A DNA stretch of 64,000 bases from Phoebastria nigripes (lineage: Eukaryota; Chordata; Aves; Procellariiformes; Diomedeidae). The position numbers were made by a program, and so were the translations under genes. The notes under the pieces are model-generated. The model saw only the letters and a program-made list of their open reading frames with translations. It was not told the DNA's origin and ran no database searches. The DNA is taken from NCBI GenBank assembly GCA_035582835.1, contig JAYKAV010003436.1:190644-254643 (forward strand), read 5' to 3'. This document shows, piece by piece, positions 24,051-36,345 of this stretch. Within the stretch, counting starts at the first letter, position 1, and the number at the start of each line of letters is the position of its first letter.

Positions 24051-27000
24051 AGACTGTCCCTCTTCTACCTTTCCAAAAAACTGGTCATTACCTTTATTGC
24101 TGTAATGTGTCTTACGCACAGGTTTCCTTACCTGCCAAAGCCAGGGGATCCTATGCATAAGTATTTTCCATATCCCTGTGTGGTCTGTTAGCCTCATGTT
24201 CCCTCAGGATGCTGGTCTAAAGTTAATATAATTTGGTTTTGCCAAAGTTAAAGCTATAATGACTCTGTCATTATTCCATTATCTTGATTGCAGAAAGTAT
24301 TTTAAAGAACATGGGTCACTCAGGTTACTTAAATTACCTTGGCTTCACAATTCCATACTTCCTTTAGACAAGACTGATCTCATTCATTCTCAAAGGGCTG
24401 ATCAGTTCCAGTTCCCATTCAAATTGGAAGACTCTGCATTCACTTAACACTTCNGAAAGTCAGGCCACGCTATTTCAATGTCTGTGCTCAGATGGGAGAC
24501 CTTAAGAGGCACAGGAAGAGGTTAAAAGTCGATGGAAACAAACAAAAGGAAAAACTTAAAATAGGAATGAGCATACAGATGGCAGTTATAAAGATGCACT
24601 TAAAAAGTGGAAGAAAGGAAAACAGAAGCAAATAAAACAAGAAACGTGCAGAATATCAAAGGCCATAAGCCTGAACTGTTATTTTTGCATGCAAATTGCA
24701 TTTCAGAGATTAGTCCTAGAACATAATTTATTACAATGTGAAAATCATACCATGACTAATTCTTTATCAAGGGCACGACACTATTAAACACAATTGTGTA
24801 AAGAGGCTTTACAGGAGACTCAATCCACATTGATTCAAAGGGAAAAATGCCATTTCAGGAATAACCTATATTACCCGCCAAAATCTGACTCACCAGAAGT
24901 TGCTCACAGCAATTATTCAAAAAAGGAACGCAGCCTAACCAGTAGTTATCTGTACTCTGTATAGCTATACGAGCTATAAGTGTTATTAACCTTCTTGGAC
25001 AACTCAGAATCCCTGAGAGGTGTAAAAATGATTTATTAGAAGATCCTTGTATAAGGATCGCTCTATGATCATCCAAAGTAAAAGGACAAACATATGGATC
25101 TTATCCTCTAAGCTTTTAGCCTTCCCGCAAATGTATTCCTTCCAGTTCATGAACATTTCCCAAGGGCCCTTCTGAGTTTTGAGACGAGTCTGAATTTCCT
25201 GGTCACTTTTATTCCGCATCACCTCTATCTCCTGCCCTGCCTCCCCTCATCTGGTGCATCTACAAGCACCATTTTACCACATTGGGCTCTTTCTGCAGGG
25301 GATACTTTGCAAGATCAACCATGTTTCAGTTGAATGCCAAGTAAACCTGCTTATGCATTATCACTTTACAGAAACGAGATCATTGGAACACAATGAGAGA
25401 GCAAAGAGCTAACTGAAAAAAAAATACACGTATATAGATTGATCTACCAGGAATTTTCTCTTACTAACAGTAGATTTTAGAAGTGATGCTTTATTTCAAA
25501 ACCAAAGATGCTGTACTTAATGAGACATATTTTCCTTTCTGCTGGAGTATTCTTGCTATGTCATGTTCTAGAAGGACAGTATGGTGTACCTTTGTATTTT
25601 TTGTTATCTGTGTATATAGATAAGCTTTACAAGATGTTGAGGATGCTCACAAGATCTTCAAAAGATAGGCGTGTCCATGTAAATACTAGGAGTAAAGTGA
25701 AATGACAGCAAACTTTCACAAGCATCATACNGTTCTTTTATACCATGATGCATGATAAAGTTAATTGTCCTTTCTTGCNATCAAATTTTCAGGCCCACTC
25801 CTTCATATTACTGCCAACTTAAAATACCCATTTGATTTCACAGATATTTTAACTCTAGCAGAAATGAAGAACTAGAATCTTTGGTTCTAACAAATATTTA
25901 CCTTTACCGAAAATTTACCTTTACCAAAAGTAACCGTTCTTCTGCCACCAATTTCCTAAAGCAATCATTCCAAACATGATGTCTAAAGTAAAAGAAGTGT
26001 TACTGATAAGTCATTTAAATTAAAACAAATACACAGGAACCCTTTTATATGAATGGGGAGTTTATNTAATATGTGAGAGAAAGAACATTGACCTACTGCT
26101 TTACTTGGTTTTATACGGAGATGTCCACAAAGGCACCAAGTAGATTACATAAAAATATTAAAAATAGTCCCTCTTCCAAAAAGTATAAACAAAGATGCAA
26201 ACAACAGCTCCATAAATAAAGCATGAAGGTAGAAAAAAAATTTCCCCCAAGACTGTTAATCATTAAAAAGTAAGCTCAGCTTTGTCTTCTTATAAAAGGG
26301 GCAACTACCTTTAGATTTTGCATACAAGTTTATCAGTTCCTCCATTTTTCTCCAGCACAGTGAAATGTTTGTCAGAACACAGGATAATAGCCTGTAAATG
26401 ATAACCCTTTACATGTTCTATATAACGAACACTATCTCTTTAGGTGGTAGGCCTCCCATTCCTCTGAAACAGGGAAAATATTCAACAATCAGAGCTATCA
26501 CTGATGTGACACACATAGGAAAGAATAATACTGGAAAACCCAGAGAACAGTTTGACTACAACCACATGAATTCAGATATGAAAACAGCACTTAAAAATTT
26601 TGGGGANATAGAAGGAAAGGTAAGAGAAACTCAGTGAATTTCAAACAAAAAGATAATCAAATGCCAATTAAAGACTTCAGCATATACTTGTGGAAAAAGG
26701 ATTAAAAATTGGAAACTAAGCATGAAACAGGAGACAACTGTATTATAAATGAAAAAGACTTACTGGGAAAAAGACCAAAGGATATATTTTAGGGCTACTA
26801 ATTCACTGGCAGTTTTAAGTAAGAATAAAACTAGCTGTAGATACAGGCATAAAGCTTAGATGCTGTTGCCGAAAATGGAACTCCAGCTTTAATTTGTTTA
26901 GTTAGATGTCTGAAGCAGTGGAAATAATATGCAGTTCATCACAGCAACATGTTAAATAATTAGTTTATAGGCAATGAACCACACCAGGAGATATGTTACT

Positions 27001-30000
27001 AGAAGAACAATAACCCAGCACTGCTAACCCAAAAAATCCAATCTTCAGAAATATTGAGGTAATCACCAAAGGAAACAACTGCTGTAAAAAATACAAGTAT
27101 TCTAAAACATACATAGCAGAAGGTATAGAAAAAAATGTACATGGCTTTTTAGGATCCTGACTGATATGCTGAATATGTTACAGGTAACTTTTTTCAAAAG
27201 CGTAATTGTTTGCCCCCCACACTTAGGTAAGAAAGCTGATACCAGACCTCAATATTCTCAANTACAGATCCTTGTGAAGCGACACTACAACAGATCATTC
27301 TATTTGCAAAAGTAACTTCCAGGTCATTTAAAATACTATTGCCGCTAAGAACAGAATACAAAAGGTACATTGCAGTATAGTGTTACACTCGCCAAGCTGG
27401 TATGAAAACAAAAGAGCTGTAATAAGGCTGGAAAGAAATGCCTCATAAAAGCTCTGGATTGATCTTCCCTTTTTAATCCAGTGCTGGTTACTATTCCAAT
27501 TCTTACGTTTGTTGTCAAGACATGGTGTCTGCCAATAAACAAGCATTAATCTCTTTTCATTTCATGTCAATGCAAAGGTTTAGCAAATTTAATGAGAAAA
27601 GATTATTTGAAGGACAGAGAAACCACAGAAAGGTAAGAAGGGAGGAGGAGAGGGCAACAAGAAGTTGTCTTGTATGTGCTTTTCTTCCAATTTCTAGTCA
27701 AGTAAACTGAGATACACACACAGCCTACTCTGGATCACAGCTAAAAAGAAGCCCTTTAACTTCAGCAAACTTTTGCTCCCAGACTTCTTATTTCAGTTTT
27801 CATTCCAAGGAGTGTTCAGTGTTTTAGAACACATTTAGAAAAAGAATCAATGTTAAAGGCTTGTGGAAAAAAGACAAATACCTGTTTACTTTAGAAAATA
27901 CACACAGCTTTCCCTGAATATACCATCAAGACATATGGCACACACATACAGTTGTGACACACTTAACACAGACAAAAAAATTATTTTCTTTTCTGGTGAA
28001 ACAACTCACGGACAGAACAGCTAAGGTTTCAGCTACAATTAAANCTTCATTCAATACTTCAGAAACTAAAAGGAGCTCCATGAAGCTAATACACAGGACT
28101 CAGTTAAACAGTGCAAGTGCTTGAAATGTTCATCTAGGCCTGAGCCAAAAGGCTTTTAATGTTAAACATGGGAGCAATTCTACTGAATTCTATAGAACCA
28201 ACAACTTTCTCTTACTTAAAATTAAGCAGAGTCATTGAAAACATAAAAATCTGAAGACTNTCAGAGATATTAGCTAAACATCATCTAGTGAAAAGACTAA
28301 TGATAAAATCAAGTGTTCCATAAACACTGCAGTTCATGATTCTGAATTAATTTCGTTCAGCAAAACCTCCACCCATCAAAATACCTAACTCCACATTAAA
28401 CGTTCAGCACTACTACTAAATTCAAGTACATATTTAATTACCCTTGACTGACGTCTTAGCACGCATACTTCAACCACTTGAAAAAATAGCTCACAATCCA
28501 CATCAAAATATTCAACACCTTTGGTTTCAGTATCAGCCCATCACACTGTGGGGCCAAAAGAAAAAGACAACCCTCTCCCAACACATTTGTACATCTTTTT
28601 NCTCCCCCAGAGAAAAAACCTTTGACAAAACCCTTGTATCAACCTTTACATGCAGTCAAGTGAGANGTGCATTTGATGACTTCTGGTACATCCAGGAAAA
28701 AAAAACCAGCATACTTCCTGGAAGAAAAGATTTGTATGAGTAACACATTATTTTGAGCACTAAATAAAATGTTATCTCATCATACATATTAGAAGAATTC
28801 TGTTTTCATTTATACTTCTGCAACCTTAGAAATACAGTCATCCTAACAACACATGATAATCCAAATTCACAGAGTGAGAGAAGGCAAGTCTAAGGGGTCA
28901 GCTTTTGTTGTAATCCATTCCAAGAATATATAAAAGCATAAATCACTATAGTTGATATTCTTTTCCATCACTCCTACATGTGCCTTTATGCAGATCTAAC
29001 CCTCAGGTTGCACATTTGCAACAGAAACATTCATATAACACTGTTTTGATGCTACTGATGCTGTGTAAATACGTAAGGGACTAGTGCAAAGTGTCAATTG
29101 CATATTCATATCATACATATGTACAGTTATTAAAATAGAATTGCATATAGAGATGATGCACACTAGGAATACTCATTAGTATTTTACTCACCTATATGCA
29201 GCATGCAAAATAAAGCTTAGGTCTTGCAAATAATGTAATTTCTAAGTATTTGTGAATATTCGTAAATATTATAAATAACAGGCAAGTTCCTTTCCTCCTC
29301 AGAGCCCCAGTGGAAGAAAGCGAGTTCCATGTTGGCACTCAATGTAAAATGAAGTTTAGTAGTTTGATGATACAATGACCCTGCTTCTGTGCCGCATTCT
29401 CTTCTGACTACCTAGAACTACTGGAACAACCAGGGCTCAGTGTTCAGACAGTTTAAGAAGGTACAACCTACCTTTTTCCTCAGTTTTCTTGCGTGTTTGT
29501 TCATTCTTCATTCATGTAGCGGACAATCCTGGGAATGGTACACAGAAGTAATATCGGTCATCTGAGGCCAAAGTCACTAATGTCAGCTGTGTAAGATGAT
29601 CAATTGAACAACACTTTGCATGACTGGGCTCTACACTGCATCGTCCCGAACATCATACTGCAGTCACGAAAACTCTATAGAAAAAATTGCTTTATGAAGT
29701 TGATTGTACTTCCTACTACTGAACTACAAATAAAGTTTGTAAGAGTTTATGCTCTAGGAAGTTCATATTCAAAGCTGCTGCATCACAGCATCTACAAAGA
29801 CTGTATTTATACTTCTATACATGCGTTTTTCTTTTAAAAATGTGTTCTGTTTCAAAGATTAACTTTCTTGGCATATCTCCAGGATTACAAACTTATTTTT
29901 CTAAGCTGGGTATTTATTTAGCATAAGAGGTTTGCTTGAAACATTAGAGAACCATTTTGTGATACAATTTTTCTTCTTCCTACTAAAGCACAACAATTAT

Positions 30001-30855
30001 TTTATCAGGAGAGATATTTGCAACTCTGTCTTTCAGTGACTTAAGACTGATTGGCTGTTTAATTTAACTGAACAGACATTTATCTTCTTTTACAGTTTTT
30101 GTTTCTTTGGATTTTTAAGAACCACTGGGGAGAATAACTGATACTATATAGCTTTTTCTGCTAATGAAGCTATACAAATATTACCATCAATAATCTAGGG
30201 GCCAATAGCTTAAAATAATGATAAAACCAAGTTTGTCACAAATCACAATTTAATTTGCATTCTCATTGCTTCCTGACACTTTTTAGAGATCTATTAGTCA
30301 TACTGATTGCAAACAAGAGGCAGCTGAATCTCACAGTACAAACCNACTCTCCCAAGCAGATGAAAGATTCTTTCATGCAATTCCATTTCAATTAAAACAT
30401 ATTGCCCCCCAAGAAGTTACCCAAATAACAAGCTAAAAATCAGCAGTTTACTTCTCAATTAAGATTTTACATAGCCTTATAATGGAAAGCAAAATATCAC
30501 TTGTTATTGCTGGAATAAATTCAGTTCCCAGCAAGAAAACAATGAAAATAGATGGGCCTGTTACTCTTACAGCATAAAAATTATCAAGAGCAGTTCTGGC
30601 ACCACAAGAAAAAATAATTTATAAAAAGTAAGTGTGGCGACAGTAAAAAGTATCAACCTTACTACTCAAGAACCAGAATGCCTCCATTAACCCAACAATA
30701 CAAGTCTTCCCACTCTGCCACAGCAATATGCATCAGCCTGAAGGAATTGCACAAAGCCAAACTGATGACTGCAGTGATGCTACACCGATCAACATAAGGC
30801 AGAAATTAAGATGAGATCAAAGTTCTGAGCCACACCCCTTCCCATACCAGTAAGG

Positions 30856-30916
30856 AAAAAAAAAAAAAAAAAAAAAAAAAAGGTAAAACAAAAAAAAACC
30901 AAAATACATGAAATAC

Positions 30917-30951
<35 letters not shown>
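30856..30951 (+). repeat. Paired long A-tracts (A26 and A32)
   Basis: Twenty-six A at 30856-30881 and thirty-two A at 30920-30951, separated by an A-rich 38-bp spacer. They may be retroposon tails or slippage-expanded homopolymers. No element body was recognised upstream. Confidence 0.8.
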
Positions 30952-30953
<2 letters not shown>

Positions 30954-31519
30954 AGGAGGAAGCTAAAAACGTGAAAGGAAAAGGAAAATCCATGGTTAAA
31001 ATAGCTAAGAAAAACAGCTGTGCAAAGGCAATGACCTTTTAAGATACATCAGCACATAAATGAGTTCTAGTACTGAAAAGATGAAGAGTGTAAAATTGCT
31101 AAACTGAGGCAAAAAGCTCTAAGTGTTCAAAAAAGATTGCCTATCTGTATTTGATAATGCAGGTAACTTTGTATTACATGAGGATAATGAAATACTTCCA
31201 ATATACTTATGACTAAACCAGATAACATCAAGATAATNATTTTTAGGATTTCATAAGGGAAAACATAACCACAAGGTCTAGAAAAATGCCCAAGAGAACC
31301 GCCTTAGAATATCAGCGGGACCCCAATGTCTATTTCCGATGTATGCGGGAATAACAAGAAAATTTCTCCAGAGGAGGTATCCAGATATAAAAAAGTAACA
31401 ACTAATAATTGCAGGAGAGCTAGAACACTTTTAATCATGGATTAAATGTAAAAAGGAGGTTAATTAATGAAGTATTAATTCACTTCATAATAAGAAGTAT
31501 AATTAAAAGGAGGACAGTA

Positions 31520-32120
31520 TCATTAATGCCAGTCAACATGGTTTTATAGAAAAACTATCCTGTTAAACAAACCTGGGATTTGTCCTTTGTGTGACTAATT
31601 GCAGTAACACTAACTATTTAGGCTTTTATAAGGCACTTCACCTAAAACACATGGCATTCTAGACAAAATAAAAATAACACAGTGAAGAATGCATGATGTG
31701 AATTAAAAAGGAGTTAAGTGAAAGACCTCATCTTTAGCAATTATGTCAGTACTAGATCTGAAGTAATTTTACATTGTTCTCAGTGAAGTGAAAGTCACAG
31801 TACCGTCAGTGCTGGTGGAATGGCAAATAATGGTGGGAGCAGTGTGATCCGGATCAGTTGGTTCACTGCACTCATTTCTTGAGAACACATTCTCATGCAC
31901 ATATTAAGAAATGGAATGAGTGCTTGCAGAAAGCGTGTATGTAAAACCCAGTTAAAAGAAAATGATTTATGCTCAAACTTGAAAAGCTTAATCTTTTTAA
32001 TCCTTTAAATAAAAAACAGACTTAAGTTGATTGCAGTATGAAGTGCAAACAAGAGGCCATACTGAAAGGCCTTTCATCTTGAGGATAAAGAAATAAGGAC
32101 ACCGATGTTTAGAAATCAAA
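31520..32120 (+). mobile_element. Decayed non-LTR retrotransposon relic, CR1/L3-like
   Basis: The stretch from 31530 (AGTCAACATGGTTTTATAG, then CTGTTAAACAAACCTGG, then AAGGCACTTCACC further on) follows the order of the reverse-transcriptase region just before the end of CR1/L3-type LINEs: the 'cagcatggttttat', 'aacaaacctg' and 'aaggcatt..cac' landmarks. About 400 bp later, CTTAATCTTTTTAATCC and GACTTAAGTTGATTGCAGT resemble the 3' part of the same elements. No frame survives. The match was made by eye from remembered consensus features, so the subfamily and exact ends are uncertain. Confidence 0.45.
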
Positions 32121-34734
32121 CTTAAAAAACATACCAAATTGCGTATTTGAACTTACCTAACGCTAAAGGTAATAGAATCTGAAACAAATACAGACAATAC
32201 CCTTATCTCTTGAAGTTTTCAGATCAAAACTATACACCTCTGTATTCTTAGGTGCAAATAACGAGCCAGGGGTGCGATATATAGGAATTGCAGTACATAA
32301 GTGGTCAGGCTATATAAACTAATGGGACCTTCTGTCTCATTTGGATTTTACAACTCAAAGACAAATGTCATTTAATTGTCTTTGCAGCAAGGCAACGTTT
32401 TGGAGAAACAGGCAAATGTATGGGTTTTTTCCCCTCTATAAATATTTCTTCCTTCAGCTTTACTTATCCAACAGTTAACCCAACCTCATACAAACAGGCA
32501 TGAGAACAAACAAATATACCCTTCTTCCATATATTTTTACTGCTTCAAGGAGGCTAGCATGCAGTAATTCTTCCTATAGAATCCAAATCATTCTGTTCTA
32601 AATCATAACTGATGAGATGCAGTCAGTCTTGTGCGACAAGTACATAATTTTAAATATGTTAAGGTTTTGGCTTGTTTGTTGCAATGGCAGAATACAAAAC
32701 TTATCCCTTTTAGGGAAAACACAAAGTTAATTTTATTTACCTCCTCCAAACAACAGCCTCCCTGGCTTACTACCAAGAGCTCTATTCCCTCAGAACAGCC
32801 TTTGTGCTCTTAGCAGGTCTTTGATGTTTTTTTAAAGCAATGGAATGTAGTTCTAGATGTCACAGATATTACAGTATATTTACTTGCAGCTCAAGTATTT
32901 CATTTGCTTCAGTGGGTTTTCTTCAAGCTCCTCAGTCTCCTCCACCTGCTTGTCTGCAGAGTAACTTCAACCCTATGCCTGTAGCTTAAGTACATGAAAT
33001 TGAACTTGAATTACACTAACAAAAATGTCCCGTCCAATGATAAATATCAAACTTGCAGAGAGCATAGGACACTTGAAACATAGTATTATATAACATATGA
33101 AATATCCCATTGAATATGGTAGGATTAATAAATAAGAAGCAACAGAATTCACCATGGCTGGACTAATCCAGGCTCTTCTCTACTCTTACGCTGAGAGCCA
33201 CCAGGCAAGAAAAGAACATCTGAAAAACCTGCTGTACCCTACTTCATGTCAAACCACACCCAGTAGCTGGAAATCATACCCCGTGTCCCAAGTAATCTTT
33301 ATTTTCACTTTAAGTGTTTACTGCTATGTAAAATCCACTGTTAAGCTAAAAACTTCATACTACATCTTTTCAGATAGGCTGTTAATATCATGTGCAGCAA
33401 GGCCAATAATCTTTCAAATGAAATTTAATCAAAGGCAGCATCTCACCCTTAGCAGATTTAAAGTTATTCTGTTCAATTACTGACAAATGTGTCAAATATG
33501 TCCCTTAGAGGTCCTAAGGAAATAAATATTCAGTGCAGGTAATTCTATCAGAGAAAAAAAAAAAAGTGTTACCATCTCCCCAAGATAATAAAACAATGTC
33601 GTGAGAACCGATTTCCAATCTTGTATAGTAAAAAAGCAGTTTGCCACAAGACCTTTAACACCTATTATTAAAGTAACCCAGAAACTTATTTATTGGAGTG
33701 ATAGACTAGAAACACACAATCAATTTTTACGAAGTTATAATTACTAAGAAAATTGCACTATGCATTTTATTCAGATTAAACAAATACTACTAGACAAGCC
33801 TGCCTCCAAGATAAGGCGAACAGCAAGAAGCAAGCCACAGCTTTTTCCAACACAAAGGGAAAAAAAAAAACAAAACCAAACCTCTTTATGTGAACTAGAG
33901 TTCTACCCTTTCCAGTTTGCCCAGACTTTCCCCTTCCTTCACTAAATGTTTTACCACGTTATTGACATAGTGCAAGATACTTTTTTTTTTTCTGACATAC
34001 TAACACTAAACAAAGCTCTCTTTCATCAAGTATTCAACTGTGCTCAAACACCAGGCTACCAAAAAAACAGCAAGGCTAGACATTATACAGTCTTCTATAG
34101 CTGGATTACAAACCACTGCTGCTTAGAATAGGAATCACAGTATCACAGTGTCTGTAAATTGAATTCTTTACTGGAATATCAATACCAAGAGTCTCCACGT
34201 AAACCAGCAACGCGAAGTTTTGTTATTACATCAAATCCACTGTATTTGATACTCTTACTGAACTTGTATCCCAATTGGTATTAGAGACGCTGACAAAATG
34301 AGAAGGAACTCAACGTAACACCAGAAATGGCAGGTTTTTACTTTCCAGAAAAGTCAAGGTAGTTAAACGGTATTGATGATCAGTGTTTCACTCTGGCTTC
34401 CTAGATGGTTTTAAGTTAAAGTTCTAAATGCAAACTTCATTTCCCAATACACTCAAACATTTTTTGCAATAGATCAAATGTTAGAAGAGTACTTTTGCTG
34501 CCATTCAGTTTGATGCAGCTCTACACAGACTATTCAGTTCTACTCAGACACACAGACAGCAAGCTTTACTGAAACTATGCATTTTGCAGTGATCTGAAAT
34601 AAAGATCAATGTTCAGAGCTACACCTTTCTATCTGTGAAGATATCTGTGATGATTAGAAATAACTAGAGTAAGCTTTGAGAGCAATGTAAAAAGCCTAGG
34701 GGAAAAAAAAAAAACACCACCAAACCAAGTCAAA

Positions 34735-35345
34735 AGCAGTTTGAGCAAGTCTTTATTGTTCTACTCCAATAACTAGAAATTACAAGACAAACTAATTCCC
34801 CAATTCTTTTTGTCAAAATGTTGGGGCATGATGGAATCCAGCCCTCAAATAAATGCGTGCTTTGAAAAAGGAAAAATAAGAGTTATTTTTGCTATTTGTG
34901 CCTCGCAGCCAAACTTGAATGACCCTGAGAGAAGTCTGTGCAGGCAAGTCACTGGAAAGATTTATGTGCAGCTTGTTAGATCTGTTTCCCACCCCCCTTC
35001 GTGTTATTGCTCTGCAAATTGAGGAATGTTTTAGCAAGTGCTAATCTTGACTAAAATCCATCATAAAGAATGCTACAATATTGCTTTTTATTACAAATAG
35101 CCAAAACTTCTTTGAAAATATAAATGTGTAAAACCATCAACTGACTGTACAGTGCATTTACAGAAAGTAACATGCAGTGTAAAGAACTGCTTTATACATT
35201 AGCCCTTGGCCACAAAGAACCTGGCAGTACTACTACAACATTAATGACTATAGGGTGAAAAAAAAATTAAAAAAAAAATCTCGGTTACATCTAAGTTTAC
35301 CATGAGATTGGGATACATACATCATTGTACAAGGAACAGCAATTT
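34735..35345 (-). other. 3' UTR of the BTG-like gene
   Basis: Sequence between the TAA stop (35348-35346) and the distal poly(A) signal. Two AATAAA hexamers lie on the minus strand, at 35092-35087 (UTR about 0.27 kb) and 34757-34752 (UTR about 0.6 kb). The distal one is followed by a G/T-rich stretch (TTGGTTTGGTGGTGTTTTT on the minus strand), a good downstream element, so it is the better cleavage site. BTG mRNAs are short-lived and their UTRs carry A/U-rich elements; this one is AT-rich, but I did not map specific elements. Confidence 0.65.
34752..34757 (-). terminator. Poly(A) signal AATAAA of the BTG-like gene (distal)
   Basis: TTTATT on the plus strand reads AATAAA on the minus strand, about 590 bp past the stop codon, with a G/T-rich downstream element 25-45 nt further on. 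A second AATAAA at 35092-35087 could give a shorter transcript. Confidence 0.6.
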
Positions 35346-35971
35346 TTAACTAGAAACTGTCATCATGTTGTAATTCTTGGAAGGGCTGGATCTGCCCATT
35401 CTCCACTCCTCCTTACAGCTGGTCCGACTCTCCAGCGGTTTGGTCGTCTTCCCAGCAGGCTGGGGACTTTCGTAAAGGACACAGATAGACCCGTCTTCAC
35501 CTATGCGATAGGACACTTCGAAAGGGTCGACCCAAAGAGTTAATTCGCTGGGTAAGAGCTGGAAGAGTCTCTCGTGGCTCAGTCCAATCATCCCCGCTGC
35601 CTTTCCTATCAAGGGGTCCATCTTATGGTTGATCCTAATGCACCGGTACCCGGAGCCCTTGGAGGGCACCAGGGGGAACCAGTGGTGCTTGTAGTGCTCT
35701 GCGGGAGGGAACAAAGAGGAGTTTTACCGCGGCCCCCGAGCCCCACCGCGGCTGCGCTCCGCCAGACCCCCCGCGGGGCAGAGGCGGCAGCGGCGACCGG
35801 CCGGGCCGGGGCGGCCCCCCCCCGCCGCGCGGGCTCCCGCCGCCCCCGCTCACCGCGCAGCGCCTCCTGCAGGCACTCCCGGAAGCACCGCAGCTGCTCC
35901 TCGCCGATACCGCCGGCGGCCCGCAGGAGGCGGGTGACGAACGCCGCCGCCGTGGAGATCTCGGTCCTCAT
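35346..35971 (-). CDS. BTG/TOB family antiproliferative protein, BTG1/BTG2-like (two exons, complete)
   Basis: BTG1/BTG2-type proteins bind the CAF1 deadenylase (CNOT7/8) and curb proliferation. Exon 1 is 35971-35854 (ATG in GCGGCCATGA, a strong context; 39 codons plus G; donor GCG/GTGAGC). Exon 2 is 35698-35346 (acceptor CCCGCAG, phase 1, stop TAA). The product is 156 residues, against 171 for human BTG1 and 158 for BTG2. Box A runs from about residue 42 (YKHHWFP, then [19 protein letters not shown]). Box B is about residues 87-108 ([21 protein letters not shown]). The tail [12 protein letters not shown] is shared with BTG1 and BTG2. DPLIG favours BTG1, but the N-terminus ([16 protein letters not shown]) and the segment at residues 117-144 match neither, and the family's DPY is DPF (Phe99). 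I read it as a third BTG1/BTG2-class paralogue, hence no symbol. An upstream in-frame ATG at 36076 would add a low-complexity Ala/Gly/Arg extension and is disfavoured. Confidence 0.93.
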
Positions 35972-36345
35972 GGCCGCCCCGGCCGGCGCACACCTCCCCG
36001 CCGCCGCTGCCGCCGCCCCGGCCCGCTGCCAGCGACGCCGCGCCCGCCCCGGCCCGGCCCCCGCGCCTGCGGCCAATGGCGGCGCCGCGCAAGAGCCGCA
36101 TCACAGGGCGGCGCCCCGCCCCGGCCCCCCGCATGGGCGGGCAGGCCGAGGCGCCACTGGCGGCGGCGGGCGCGCCGCGCGGGCCGGGCCGTGTTTGTTT
36201 TGTTGGCGGAGGGGCGGGACCCGCCCGCCGAGGGGCGGGGCGGGGCGAGGCACGCCCGCCCCGGCTGTCAGCAGCGCCTCTCACGTCACCCCAGTCCTGA
36301 CCGCCGTCAGACAGCCGCGCCATCGCTCGCAGTGCTCCGGGCAGG
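35700..36345 (-). promoter_or_regulatory. CpG island promoter of the BTG-like gene
   Basis: Dense CpG sequence over exon 1, the 155-bp intron and about 370 bp upstream. Sp1-type boxes occur at about 36228-36246 (repeated GGGGCGGGG) on the plus strand. A CRE-like TCACGTCA lies at 36281-36288, about 310 bp upstream of the ATG. BTG family members are typically immediate-early, stimulus-induced genes, so a CRE here is plausible, but it is a motif match only. No TATA box was recognised. Confidence 0.7.

Larger units (their letters stand above)
15561..34734. other. Intergenic stretch between the IPPK and BTG-like promoter/3' ends; no gene recognised
   Basis: About 19 kb of AT-rich DNA between the IPPK CpG island and the end of the BTG-like gene. 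No open frame shows a known family, codon-like composition or a convincing exon with splice sites. The longest frames are under 100 codons and contain low-complexity stretches. Scattered single ambiguous bases occur. Contents listed separately: a C11T16 tract, a GC-rich block, two long A-tracts, short inverted repeats and an old LINE relic. Distal enhancers or a lncRNA cannot be excluded. Confidence 0.6.

Noticed and set aside
24480..24800. A-rich stretch resembling part of an old LINE
   Set aside because: A few codon-like blocks suggested it, but no landmark motif could be fixed with confidence.
34131..34165. Possible CR1 tail (AATCACAGTATCACAG)
   Set aside because: Resembles the CR1 terminal repeat, but no further CR1 sequence follows, so the match is too short to claim.
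35972..36076. Upstream in-frame ATG for the BTG-like protein
   Set aside because: Would add 35 low-complexity Ala/Gly/Arg residues absent from BTG1 and BTG2; the ATG at 35971 has a strong context and the expected N-terminus.
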